From positions 124,001 to 188,000 of the forward strand of contig NZ_JACHJY010000006.1 in the NCBI RefSeq assembly GCF_014203895.1: 64,000 nucleotides of DNA, written 5' to 3'. This stretch comes from Streptomyces nymphaeiformis. Its GTDB lineage: Bacteria; Actinomycetota; Actinomycetes; Streptomycetales; Streptomycetaceae. Shown piece after piece: positions 56,410 through 64,000 of this stretch; within the stretch, counting starts at the first letter, position 1; each line of letters begins with the position of its first letter. A model generated the notes under the pieces. That model saw only the letters and a program-made list of their open reading frames with translations, ran no database searches and was not told the origin of the DNA. Both the position numbers and the translations under genes were made by a program.

Positions 56410-57564
56410 CTAGCCCAGCGCCTGACGCAGGTCGGCGAGCAGGTCCTCGACGTTCTCGATGCCCACCGAGACGCGCACGAGGTCGGCCGGGACCTCCAGG
56501 GCGGAGCCCGCCACGGACGCGTGGGTCATCCGGCCCGGGTGCTCGATGAGGGACTCGACTCCGCCGAGCGACTCACCGAGGGTGAAGAGCTTCGCGCGGT
56601 TGCAGACCTCGACCGCCGCCTCCTCGCCGCCCTGCACGCGGAAGGAGATCATGCCGCCGAAGGACCGCATCTGCTTGGCCGCGATCTCGTGGCCCGGGTG
56701 CTCCGGGAGGCCCGGGTAGAGGACCTGGGTGACCTTCGGGTGCTGGGTCAGCATCTCGACGATCTTCTCGGCGTTCTCGCTGTGGCGGTCCATGCGCACG
56801 GCGAGGGTCTTGATGCCGCGCAGCACGATCCACGAGTCGAAGGGACCGGCGACCGCGCCCATCGCGTTCTGGTGGTACGCGAGTTCCTCGCCGAGCGCCT
56901 CGTCCGCGGTGACCAGGGCGCCGCCGACGACGTCGGAGTGGCCGCCCATGTACTTGGTGAGCGAGTGCACGACGACGTCCGCGCCGAGCGCCAGCGGCTG
57001 CTGGAGGTACGGGGAGGCGAAGGTGTTGTCGACGACGAGCTTCACGCCGGCCTGGCGGGCGACGCCGGCGACGGCCTCGATGTCGGTGATGCCGAGCAGC
57101 GGGTTCGACGGGGTCTCGACCCAGATCAGCTTCGTGCGGTCGTTGACCGCGGCGCGCACCGACTCGATGTCGGAGGTGTCCGCGACGGAGAAGTCGACGC
57201 CCCAGCGCTGCACGACCTTCGCGAACAGCCGGAACGTGCCGCCGTAGGCGTCGTTCGGGATGACCACGTGGTCGCCGGGCACGAGGAGCGTGCGCAGCAG
57301 GCAGTCCTCGGCGGCGAGGCCGGAGGCGAAGGCGAGACCGCGGCGGCCGCCTTCGAGGGCCGCGAGGTTCTCCTCCAGGGCCGTACGGGTGGGGTTGGCG
57401 CTGCGGCTGTACTCGTAACCGCCGCGCAGCCCGCCCACGCCGTCCTGCTTGTAGGTGGACACCTGGTAGATGGGCGGGACGACCGCGCCGGTCAGCGGGT
57501 CGGCGGTGTTGCCCGCGTGGATCGCGCGGGTCTCGAAACTCTGATGGGAGTGCTGGTCGCTCAT
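56410..57564 (-). CDS. metB: Cystathionine gamma-synthase
   Basis: 384 residues. It joins an activated homoserine with cysteine to give cystathionine, or acts in related trans-sulfuration steps, using PLP. Lys204 in HSLTKYMGGHSD binds the cofactor; YEYSRSANPTRTALE (50-64), ASGLAAE and ETPSNP are family motifs, and the end IEHPGRMTHASV binds substrate carboxylate. gamma-Synthase is favoured over gamma-lyase by the actinobacterial context, but motifs alone do not separate them fully. It is monocistronic, divergent from the gene at 57637. Confidence 0.94.
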   Translation of the reverse strand: MSDQHSHQSFETRAIHAGNTADPLTGAVVPPIYQVSTYKQDGVGGLRGGYEYSRSANPTRTALEENLAALEGGRRGLAFASGLAAEDCLLRTLLVPGDHVVIPNDAYGGTFRLFAKVVQRWGVDFSVADTSDIESVRAAVNDRTKLIWVETPSNPLLGITDIEAVAGVARQAGVKLVVDNTFASPYLQQPLALGADVVVHSLTKYMGGHSDVVGGALVTADEALGEELAYHQNAMGAVAGPFDSWIVLRGIKTLAVRMDRHSENAEKIVEMLTQHPKVTQVLYPGLPEHPGHEIAAKQMRSFGGMISFRVQGGEEAAVEVCNRAKLFTLGESLGGVESLIEHPGRMTHASVAGSALEVPADLVRVSVGIENVEDLLADLRQALG

Positions 57565-57636
57565 GGGTCAGGAGCGTAGTCCCGTACGCCTCCCGCCGCT
57601 TCAAACGTCTCACCGGGTGTCCTGGACAATGGACAC

Positions 57637-58746
57637 ATGGACATTCTCTGGTTCCTGATCGCGCTCGGCCTGCTCTTCGGCGTCCTCGGTCCCTTCGTGC
57701 TGCGCCGCAGGGGCGGCGCCGGGATCCGGCAGGTCGCGCCGGGGGCCCCGGACGCGGCGGACCCGGAGGCGTACGGATTCGTCCGGCAGGAGGACCAGGA
57801 CGTGCGGCTGCCGGGCGCCGACGACGAACTCCTCCACGTCCTCGACGTCGTGCAGGCCACCCAGGACTGGCGGCCGGCCTCGCGGCTGCTCGCCGCCACC
57901 GGCGCGGAGGGCGAGGTCCGCTGGCAGCGCGTGCAGGCCTTCGCGGGCGCGGCCTCCCTGGAGCTCCAGGAGCGGCCCGGCGTCGGCGGCGCGTGGCTGC
58001 GGACCTGGCGGGCGGAGGCCCCGAAGGACGCGGGCGGCGCGGCCGTGCACGCCGAGTTCCTGGTGCAGCAGGCGTGGCGCTCCTCCTCGGCCGGGACCGA
58101 CGACTTCCGGATCATCCTGGAGGAGGCCCTCAAGGTCACCGAGGAGGCGGCGCTGCTCGCCCCCGGCGACCCCGTCCCGTACATCACGCGGCTCGCGGTG
58201 GCGCGCGGACTCGGGTACGGGCACGAGGAGTTCGACCAGGTGTGGGCGAAGGTGATCGACCGCGCGCCGGAGCACATGGGGGCGCACCTGGCGGCCCTGC
58301 ACTACTGGTGCGAGAAGTGGCACGGTTCGCGCGAGGAGGCCGACCACTTCGCGACGACGGCCGCGGCGCGCGCCCCGCGCGGCTCGCTGCTCGCCGCGCT
58401 GCCGCTGTTCGCGGTGTTCGAGCACGTGCCGGACGTGGTGCTCGTGCAGGACTTCTGGCGTACGGCGGTGGTGTCGAAGGCGATGGACGGCGCGCTGTAC
58501 GCGGTCCACTCGGCCCGCCCCGCCGACCCGATGCTGGCGCACGTCCGCCATCTCCTCGTCTGGTTCCTCGTCCGCTCGGAGCGCTGGGCCGAGGCCATGC
58601 ACCAGTTGGTGCGGGTCGACGGGCACGTGGGCGCGGTGCCGTGGACGCTGAGCGGCGACCCGGCGGCGGAGTTCACCGTCTTCCGGAACCTGGCGGTCGC
58701 CGGCTACGAGGCGAACGGCGGCAGCCCGGCGACGCTGCCGCGCTGA
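57637..58746 (+). CDS. Membrane-anchored protein of unknown function
   Basis: 369 residues. One N-terminal helix (ILWFLIALGLLFGVLGPFVL) anchors a cytosolic helical domain of about 330 residues with TPR-like character: LAALHYWCEKWHGSREEADH near 220, and VDGHVGAVPWTLSGDPAAEF near 330. The same signatures occur in the gene at 60595, so the two are paralogues that flank an M48 peptidase gene. GACAAT (57625-57630) lies six bases before ATG 57637 without Shine-Dalgarno, so it looks leaderless. I recall it as a conserved streptomycete protein without assigned function. Confidence 0.83.
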   Translation: MDILWFLIALGLLFGVLGPFVLRRRGGAGIRQVAPGAPDAADPEAYGFVRQEDQDVRLPGADDELLHVLDVVQATQDWRPASRLLAATGAEGEVRWQRVQAFAGAASLELQERPGVGGAWLRTWRAEAPKDAGGAAVHAEFLVQQAWRSSSAGTDDFRIILEEALKVTEEAALLAPGDPVPYITRLAVARGLGYGHEEFDQVWAKVIDRAPEHMGAHLAALHYWCEKWHGSREEADHFATTAAARAPRGSLLAALPLFAVFEHVPDVVLVQDFWRTAVVSKAMDGALYAVHSARPADPMLAHVRHLLVWFLVRSERWAEAMHQLVRVDGHVGAVPWTLSGDPAAEFTVFRNLAVAGYEANGGSPATLPR

Positions 58747-58924
58747 CCTGCTCCTACCGGCGGACGGGCTCGGCTCCGGGCGACCTGACGGATGTGATCG
58801 CGGCGACCGAAACCGAGTGGACGCCGTACTCGCCCGTACGCGATACTCCGCACTCCCCCCACGCACTTCGAACAGTTGTTTTTCGGCGTCTCGCCGATCC
58901 TTTCCCGTGGGGGGACTCTGCCCG

Positions 58925-60523
58925 ATGGGCGCGACCCTGCGTGCCGTGCGCGCGCTCGTACTGCTCTCCGGTTTCTATCTGCTCGGCCTCGGCCTGCTCG
59001 CCCTGCTCGGCGCCGCCGACTGGGCCGTCGTCCTGTGGGCGCCGGCCGCGATCCGCATCAAGGTCCTCATCGTCTCCGTACTCCTCGCGATCCCCGTCGT
59101 ACGGGGCATGGCGATGCTGCGCACCCCGCGCGACGAGGAGCCCGGCGGCGTCCTCGTCACCGAGGCCGACGAACCGCGCCTGTGGGCGACCGTCCGCGAG
59201 CTGGCCCGCGAGGTCGGCACCCGCGCCCCCGACGAGATCCGGCTGACCGCCGACGTCAACGCCGCCGTCACCGAGGACGCCCGCCTCCTCGGCCTCCTCG
59301 GCGGGGTCCGCAGGCTGTACCTGGGCCTGCCCCTGATGGCCGGGCTCGACGAGGCGGGACTGCGCGCCGTCCTCGCCCACGAGCTGGGCCACTACGTCAA
59401 CTCCGACACCCGGCTCGCCGGCCTCGGCGTGCGCGGGCGGGTCCAGGTCGGTCGCATGATCGAGCTGTTCCACGCCAAGGCCGACGCCAAGGTCGACAAG
59501 GAGCGGGCCCGCCAGGAGCGCAAGTCCGAGAAGCGGATCGCCCGCGGCAAGAAGGCCAAGGAGATCGACACCGAGGGCGCCGGCGTCACCTACCGCACCA
59601 TGGCGAGGATCTACAGCGCGTACGGCCGGCTCTACCTGCGCTCCACCACCTCCGGCGCCCGCCGCCAGGAGCTCGCCGCCGACCTCGCCGCCGCCCGGAT
59701 CGCGGGCCGCGACGCCACCGCGCGGGCCCTGCGCTCCATCCCCGCGATCGACGCCGCCAACGACCACTACCTGTCGTCGTACGCCGCCCTCGGCACCGAC
59801 TTCGGGCTCCTGCCGGCGCGCGGCGAGGTCTTCGGCGGCCTGCGGCACCTCCTCGCGGCCCGCGCCGACGAGGTGGCCGGGCTGTGCGAGGAACTCCCCG
59901 ACGAGCCGGCCTCCCCGTACGACTCGCACCCGCCGGTCGCCGAGCGCGTCGCCCGCATCGAGGCGCTCCCCGACGACGGCCGCGCCACGGAGGGCTCCGG
60001 ACCCGCGCTCGGGCTGCTGACCTCGCCCGAGGCCGCCCTCGGCGCGATCGAGGACGTGTCCCTCACCCCGGAGGCCCAGCACATGCGCCGCCTGGACTGG
60101 CCCGAGCTGGTCCACGAGGCGATGAGCGCCCGGGTGGCCCGGGGCACGGAGGAGCTGCGCGCGGCGGCGGGCGCGGGGGCGGGCTCGCTTCCCGCGCTGC
60201 TCGACGCGATCGACGCGGGCCGGACCTGGGAGATCGCCGACCGGCTCCCGAAGTCCGAGAAGGCCGCGGCGGCGACCGGCCGCGCGGCACGCGAGTTCGC
60301 CCGGCCCGCGCTGCGCCGGGGCCTGTCGGCCCTGGTGACGGACGAGCTGCTGCGCTCGGGCCGGGCCCGCTGGGAGCTGTCCTGGACCGGCCCCGCCACC
60401 CTGACGCTGCCCGACGGCACGGCGGACGCGCTGCCGGCCGCCCTCGACGCGGCGACGGCGGACCTGCCGGACACGGGCCCGCTGCGGGCGCTGCTGTCAC
60501 AGCAGGCCCCGCTACCGCTCTGA
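58925..60523 (+). CDS. M48 family zinc metallopeptidase (HtpX/Ste24-like)
   Basis: 532 residues. Two membrane helices near the N-terminus (LLSGFYLLGLGLLALLGAAD and IKVLIVSVLLAIPVVRGMAM) precede the peptidase domain: HELGHY with His152, Glu153 and His156, and the third zinc ligand Glu in RQELAADLAAA near 240. The C-terminal 200 residues are an extra helical region (SALVTDELLRSGRARWELSW) not seen in HtpX. It probably degrades or processes membrane proteins at the cytosolic face. ATG 58925 is preceded by GGGGGGA. The paralogous proteins encoded on both sides may be substrates or adaptors. Confidence 0.9.
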   Translation: MGATLRAVRALVLLSGFYLLGLGLLALLGAADWAVVLWAPAAIRIKVLIVSVLLAIPVVRGMAMLRTPRDEEPGGVLVTEADEPRLWATVRELAREVGTRAPDEIRLTADVNAAVTEDARLLGLLGGVRRLYLGLPLMAGLDEAGLRAVLAHELGHYVNSDTRLAGLGVRGRVQVGRMIELFHAKADAKVDKERARQERKSEKRIARGKKAKEIDTEGAGVTYRTMARIYSAYGRLYLRSTTSGARRQELAADLAAARIAGRDATARALRSIPAIDAANDHYLSSYAALGTDFGLLPARGEVFGGLRHLLAARADEVAGLCEELPDEPASPYDSHPPVAERVARIEALPDDGRATEGSGPALGLLTSPEAALGAIEDVSLTPEAQHMRRLDWPELVHEAMSARVARGTEELRAAAGAGAGSLPALLDAIDAGRTWEIADRLPKSEKAAAATGRAAREFARPALRRGLSALVTDELLRSGRARWELSWTGPATLTLPDGTADALPAALDAATADLPDTGPLRALLSQQAPLPL

Positions 60524-60594
60524 GCGTCGCTCTCCTCCTCTCTCTCCCCCCAGCTCACGCTCTCCTCTCCCCCAGCTAAGGAACCGACTGCCCG

Positions 60595-61710
60595 ATGGCC
60601 CGACTCATCCCGCTGACCGTGCTCGCGGTCTGCCTCTACTTCTGGTTCAAGTCCCGCCGCGCGGCGAAGGCCGGCGGTTCGGGAAGCTCCACCGCCGGGT
60701 CCGCCCGGAACAAGAACGTCGAGGCCGCCGCGAGCCTCGGTCTGCTGCCCGCCGACCGACTCGACGTCGAGGAGATCAACCCGCCGTCGCCGGAGCGCGC
60801 CGCCGCCACCGCGACGGTGCGGTCCGGTGACTGGGCGGCCGGTGCCGCGTATGTGGAGGAGGCGGGCCGCGACTGGTACGAGCGCGACCGCCGCATCAGC
60901 CTCCTCGCCGAGGCGGCCGTCGAGGACGACGCCTGGCTGCTGGCCTGGCGCCGCGAGCGCCCGGAGGACCCGGCGGCGGCCGCGGTGCACGCCTGCTCGC
61001 TGGTCTACCTGGCGTGGGAGATCCGCGGCTCCAAGCAGGCCCGGCACACCACCCAGGAGCAGTTCGCCTCCTTCCACCGGGTCCTCGAACAGGCCCGTGA
61101 GGCCTTCGCGCGGGCGCAGGAGCTGGCGGGCGACGACCCGACCCCGTTCATCGACGAGCTGCCGCTCGCCATGGGACTCGGCTACCCGCACGAGGCGTTC
61201 GAGAGGATCTGGACCGAGATCGAGAAGCGCGACCCCCACCACTTCTCGGCGTACGGCAGCGGCCTGCAGTACTGGTGCCGCAAGTGGTGCGGCTCGCACG
61301 AGGCGGCGCTCGCGTTCGCCCGGCGCGGGGCGGAGAAGGGCCGGCCGGGGCAGCTGCTCACGCTGTTCCCGCTGGAGGCGTACTTCGAGCAGGAGTCGTA
61401 CGAGAGCGACATCGAGCCCCAGGAGTTCTACAACCGGCCCGAGGTGGTCGCCGCCACCGACGCGGCGCTCGCCGACGTGGCGGCGGCCGAGCAGGTGCTC
61501 GACGCGCGGGACCCGCGGATCGTGCAGACCCGGCACCTGCTGGCCTGGATGCTGTACTGGCAGGACCGGTACGAGGAGGCGCTGGCCCAGTTCCGGCTGG
61601 TGGACGGGCACATCGGCTGCCGGCCGTGGACGTACTCGGGCGACCCGAAGGCCCGGTACACGAAGGTGCGCGACTACACGGCGGCGGAGGTCCTGAAGAA
61701 GCGGGGCTGA
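60595..61710 (+). CDS. Membrane-anchored protein of unknown function, paralogue of 57637
   Basis: 371 residues. A short N-terminal helix (LIPLTVLAVCLYFWF) is followed by a basic linker and a helical domain: LQYWCRKWCGSHEAALAFAR near 224 and VDGHIGCRPWTYSGDPKARY near 340 match the gene at 57637 in order and spacing. ATVRSGDWAAGAAYVEEAGR near 75 adds another repeat-like helix pair. AAGGAA precedes ATG 60595. It follows the M48 peptidase gene by 71 bp on the same strand. Confidence 0.83.
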   Translation: MARLIPLTVLAVCLYFWFKSRRAAKAGGSGSSTAGSARNKNVEAAASLGLLPADRLDVEEINPPSPERAAATATVRSGDWAAGAAYVEEAGRDWYERDRRISLLAEAAVEDDAWLLAWRRERPEDPAAAAVHACSLVYLAWEIRGSKQARHTTQEQFASFHRVLEQAREAFARAQELAGDDPTPFIDELPLAMGLGYPHEAFERIWTEIEKRDPHHFSAYGSGLQYWCRKWCGSHEAALAFARRGAEKGRPGQLLTLFPLEAYFEQESYESDIEPQEFYNRPEVVAATDAALADVAAAEQVLDARDPRIVQTRHLLAWMLYWQDRYEEALAQFRLVDGHIGCRPWTYSGDPKARYTKVRDYTAAEVLKKRG

Positions 61711-61803
61711 CGACGGGGCGGAGACCCGGGGCGGGCGGGGCCGGGAATCCCGCCCGGCACCGGACTGTTGACACTCCTGCCGACCGTCGAGGAGAGATGC
61801 AGC

Positions 61804-62469
61804 ATGTTCCTGTCCCGCACCCCCGTCCTCCCCACTCCCGAGCAGGCCCTGCGCGGCCGTCCGGAGCCGGAGTTCTCCGTGCCCGAGCGCCACACCGTCC
61901 TCGGCAACCCGCTCCTCGGCCCCTACCCGGAGGGCCTGGAGGTCGCGGACTTCGCGCTGGGCTGTTTCTGGGGAGCCGAGCGCAAGTTCTGGCAGACCGA
62001 GGGCGTCTGGACGACCCTCGTCGGCTACCAGGGCGGCTACACGCCGAATCCGGCGTACGAGGAGGTCTGCTCCGGCCTGACCGGGCACACCGAGGTCGTC
62101 CGCGTCGTCTTCGACCCGTCGAAGGTCTCGTACGAGACGCTCCTGAAGCTCTTCTGGGAGTCCCACGACCCCACGCAGGGCTTCCGCCAGGGCAACGACG
62201 TCGGCACCCAGTACCGCTCGGCGATCTACACCCACTCCCCCGCCCAGGCGGACCGGGCCGAGGCCTCCCGCGAGGCCTACCAGAAGGTCCTGACGGGCTC
62301 CGGCTACGGCGAGATCACCACCCACGTGCTCCCGGCCGACGAGACCCGCCCCTTCTACCCGGCGGAGGCCTACCACCAGCAGTACCTGGACAAGAACCCG
62401 GCGGGCTACTGCGGCATCGGCGGCACGGGCCTGTCCTGCCCGATCGGCGTCGCGAAGGCCGAGGGCTGA
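61804..62469 (+). CDS. msrA: Peptide methionine (S)-S-oxide reductase
   Basis: 221 residues. Catalytic Cys54 lies in GCFWGAER; GYQGGYTPNPAYEEVCSG and GHTEVVRVVFDPSKVSYE are MsrA family blocks, and the recycling cysteines are in YCGIGGTGLSCPIG at the end. It repairs oxidised methionine with thioredoxin or mycoredoxin reductant. GAGGAG (61789-61794) supports ATG 61804 over the upstream GTG/ATG codons. It is monocistronic; a different sequence character begins after its stop. Confidence 0.97.
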   Translation: MFLSRTPVLPTPEQALRGRPEPEFSVPERHTVLGNPLLGPYPEGLEVADFALGCFWGAERKFWQTEGVWTTLVGYQGGYTPNPAYEEVCSGLTGHTEVVRVVFDPSKVSYETLLKLFWESHDPTQGFRQGNDVGTQYRSAIYTHSPAQADRAEASREAYQKVLTGSGYGEITTHVLPADETRPFYPAEAYHQQYLDKNPAGYCGIGGTGLSCPIGVAKAEG

Positions 62470-62563
62470 CCGAAAGCGCCGGCATCGCGTCGTTCCGGCA
62501 TCTCAGCGCATAGACGGCCGACTACGACCGCGCACGCCTATGGTGGCGCAGTCCCGTGCCCAA

Positions 62564-62602
62564 TAGGGTCACTCTCCCGTGGGCGGGCAGCCGCCCGCCC
62601 AC
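62564..62602 (+). promoter_or_regulatory. Promoter-like box and perfect hairpin before the caspase-kinase gene
   Basis: TAGGGT (62564-62569) could be a -10 box. Directly after it, GTGGGCGGGC-AGCC-GCCCGCCCAC (62579-62602) is a perfect 10-bp inverted repeat in the predicted leader, ending 24 bases before the ATG. It could be an operator, or an RNA hairpin that dampens transcription or translation. Confidence 0.5.
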
Positions 62603-62626
62603 GAAGGATCCAGCGGGTGGGAACAC

Positions 62627-64000
62627 ATGAACAAAGCCGTCATCGTCGGCATCGACACGTATGCCGACGCACCCCTCTTCGGGTGCGTCAACGATGCAAA
62701 GGACGTGGCCTCCTGCCTGTCCTTAGGCCAGTACGACTTCGACAGTCTGGTCCTGCTGAACGGCCGTGCCACGCGGGCCAACATCCTCAGGGAACTGAAC
62801 CAGATCGCCTACAGCGACGAGCACCACGGGAAGGGGAGCGTTCTCCTTTTCTACTTCGCGGGGCACGGCCAGGTACTCGGCCAGGCGGGGCACCTGGTGA
62901 CGCATGACGCAGAGAACTTCGACCCGGGGATCGCGCTGGCCCAACTGGCCCAGCTCATGGAGTCCGCCAGCCTCAAATTCGATCACGTGGTGTCCATCCT
63001 GGACTGCTGTCACTCCGGCTCCGCCTTCACCTGGTCGAACAGCCGCCCGCTCAGCCCCGCCGACGTGGAGCGCGAGGTTCGGGCCGTCAACGAGAGTCGC
63101 TGCGTGCTCGCCGCCTGCCGGCCGGAGGAGGGCGCGCAGGAGGTGAACGGGCGGGGCGTGTTCACCGACATGTTGACGGACGCTCTACTCGGCGCCGCGG
63201 TGAACTGGGATGGCGATGTCACCCTGATGAGCATCTACGAGTACGTCGCCAACGCCATGCCCGAGGAGATCCAGACTCCCGTCTTCAAGGGAGATGTGGC
63301 GGGCACGGTCGTGATCGGTCGTGGTTTCGAGCCACGACAAGGCCGTCAGATCGACAAGAGCGAGCTGAACCAGGTCCTCTCGAAGGCCCAGAACCTGATC
63401 GACCAGTACTACTACCTGCAGCTCGCGGAACTAACCGAACGCACCGTGCGGCTCTCCGGGGGAGCAAAGAGGTGCGCGACCGAACTCGAGCGGGTCGTGG
63501 AATGGTTCGAGGAGACCGAGCACGATCTGCCCGACGTACGCCGCCACCCGGACTGGGACGACCTAACCCGCCGGCTCAGGGAGTTCCGCAAGCACCTGTC
63601 TGAGGTCAGCGTGGGTGAGGAGACCCGGTTCGGCAAGATCATCCGCCATATCGGGCACGGCGGCTACGGGCATGTGTGGGAGGCCGAGAACGAGCAGGGC
63701 GAGCGCTTCGCCGTGAAGCTCTTCCACGGAAATGAGCTCGACGACGCCGTCAAGGTGCAGCGCTTCGGCAACGGGTACCGCAACATGCGCGATCTGCACC
63801 ACCCACGGATCGTGCGTGTGCACAAGATCACCGCCGCGCCCTACGGATTCAGCATGGACTCCATTCAGGGCGACAACATGCGCAAGTTCTACATAGAGCG
63901 GAACGGCAACGCCGAGGCCATCGTGCGCCTCATGATCGACATCTGTGAGACGGTGCAGCACGCCCACGCCCAGAAGGTCCGGCACCGTGACATCAAGCCG
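62627..64000 (+). CDS. Caspase-like peptidase fused to Ser/Thr kinase (3' end missing)
   Basis: 458 residues are visible; the gene runs off the right edge. Residues 1-235 are a C14/metacaspase-like domain: VIVGIDTYADAPLFGCVNDA at the start, FYFAGHGQ with catalytic His80, and SILDCCHSGSAF with catalytic Cys128. A helical linker (235-335) leads to a kinase domain: GHGGYGHV (343-350), FAVKLFHG with the ATP Lys364, and RHRDIKP at the edge. Codon 33 is TTA, read only by the bldA tRNA, so translation should be late in growth. CTA and other codons rare in this genome also occur. A cytosolic signalling or suicide protease switch is inferred; caspase-kinase fusions are known only as architectures in bacterial conflict systems. 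Confidence 0.9.
   Translation, partial: MNKAVIVGIDTYADAPLFGCVNDAKDVASCLSLGQYDFDSLVLLNGRATRANILRELNQIAYSDEHHGKGSVLLFYFAGHGQVLGQAGHLVTHDAENFDPGIALAQLAQLMESASLKFDHVVSILDCCHSGSAFTWSNSRPLSPADVEREVRAVNESRCVLAACRPEEGAQEVNGRGVFTDMLTDALLGAAVNWDGDVTLMSIYEYVANAMPEEIQTPVFKGDVAGTVVIGRGFEPRQGRQIDKSELNQVLSKAQNLIDQYYYLQLAELTERTVRLSGGAKRCATELERVVEWFEETEHDLPDVRRHPDWDDLTRRLREFRKHLSEVSVGEETRFGKIIRHIGHGGYGHVWEAENEQGERFAVKLFHGNELDDAVKVQRFGNGYRNMRDLHHPRIVRVHKITAAPYGFSMDSIQGDNMRKFYIERNGNAEAIVRLMIDICETVQHAHAQKVRHRDIKP

Overview
The window is high-GC actinobacterial DNA and almost certainly comes from a Streptomyces chromosome. It carries chaplin and rodlin genes, a melC-type tyrosinase operon, a mycothiol amidase, GTP-dependent PEP carboxykinase, many GTG starts, GTGA/ATGA stop-start overlaps and leaderless-looking promoters. 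I found no rRNA, tRNA, CRISPR array, transposase or attachment site.

Layout. 1-7.3 kb: the C-terminal part of an aminotransferase, a small unknown gene behind a perfect palindrome, a frame-disrupted small membrane protein gene, a four-gene TelA (tellurite/toxic-anion type) cluster and a Tat-exported poly-gamma-glutamate hydrolase-like protein. 7.4-12.9 kb: pckG, a hemolysin III protein, a TetR regulator, and a reverse-strand operon of an unknown protein, a VKOR protein and a GH26-like glycosidase.

13-37.7 kb: a developmental cell-surface block. It holds a tyrosinase operon, three short chaplins (chpG-, chpF- and chpD-like), three rodlins, several secreted low-complexity proteins (one a sortase-type protein with a long GHPT stalk), and a contiguous exopolysaccharide cassette. 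The cassette comprises two GT4 transferases, a polyprenyl-phosphate sugar transferase, an O-antigen-ligase-like polymerase/ligase, a MurJ/Wzx-like flippase, a polysaccharide deacetylase, a Wzz-like protein and a GNAT protein. A GH26-like enzyme with a PEPK-repeat tail, an ATP-grasp/flavoprotein pair and an LCP transferase complete the block. Upstream of chpG, all three rodlins and melC1 (weaker at chpF) I see promoter pairs close to the sigma-BldN consensus, which suggests shared timing at aerial growth. The model I favour is that amyloid coat proteins, rodlins and a capsule-like glycan are made from one locus during aerial development.

37.7-62.5 kb: mostly housekeeping and conserved streptomycete genes. 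These are a YyaL-like thioredoxin-domain protein, a 1177-residue STAND/TPR protein, mca, DUF4307, greA, two tandem Ser/Thr kinases with PQQ-type sensors, a DrrAB-type ABC exporter, ilvA, MarR, a sigma-region-4 protein with two tiny coupled genes, metB, a pair of paralogous unknown proteins around an M48 peptidase, and msrA.

62.6-64 kb: the right edge breaks off inside a gene for an N-terminal caspase-like protease fused to a Ser/Thr kinase. It has a TTA (bldA) codon, rarer codons than its neighbours and a strong hairpin before its start. It is the best candidate here for a poorly described signalling or conflict system, but its C-terminus and partners lie outside the window.
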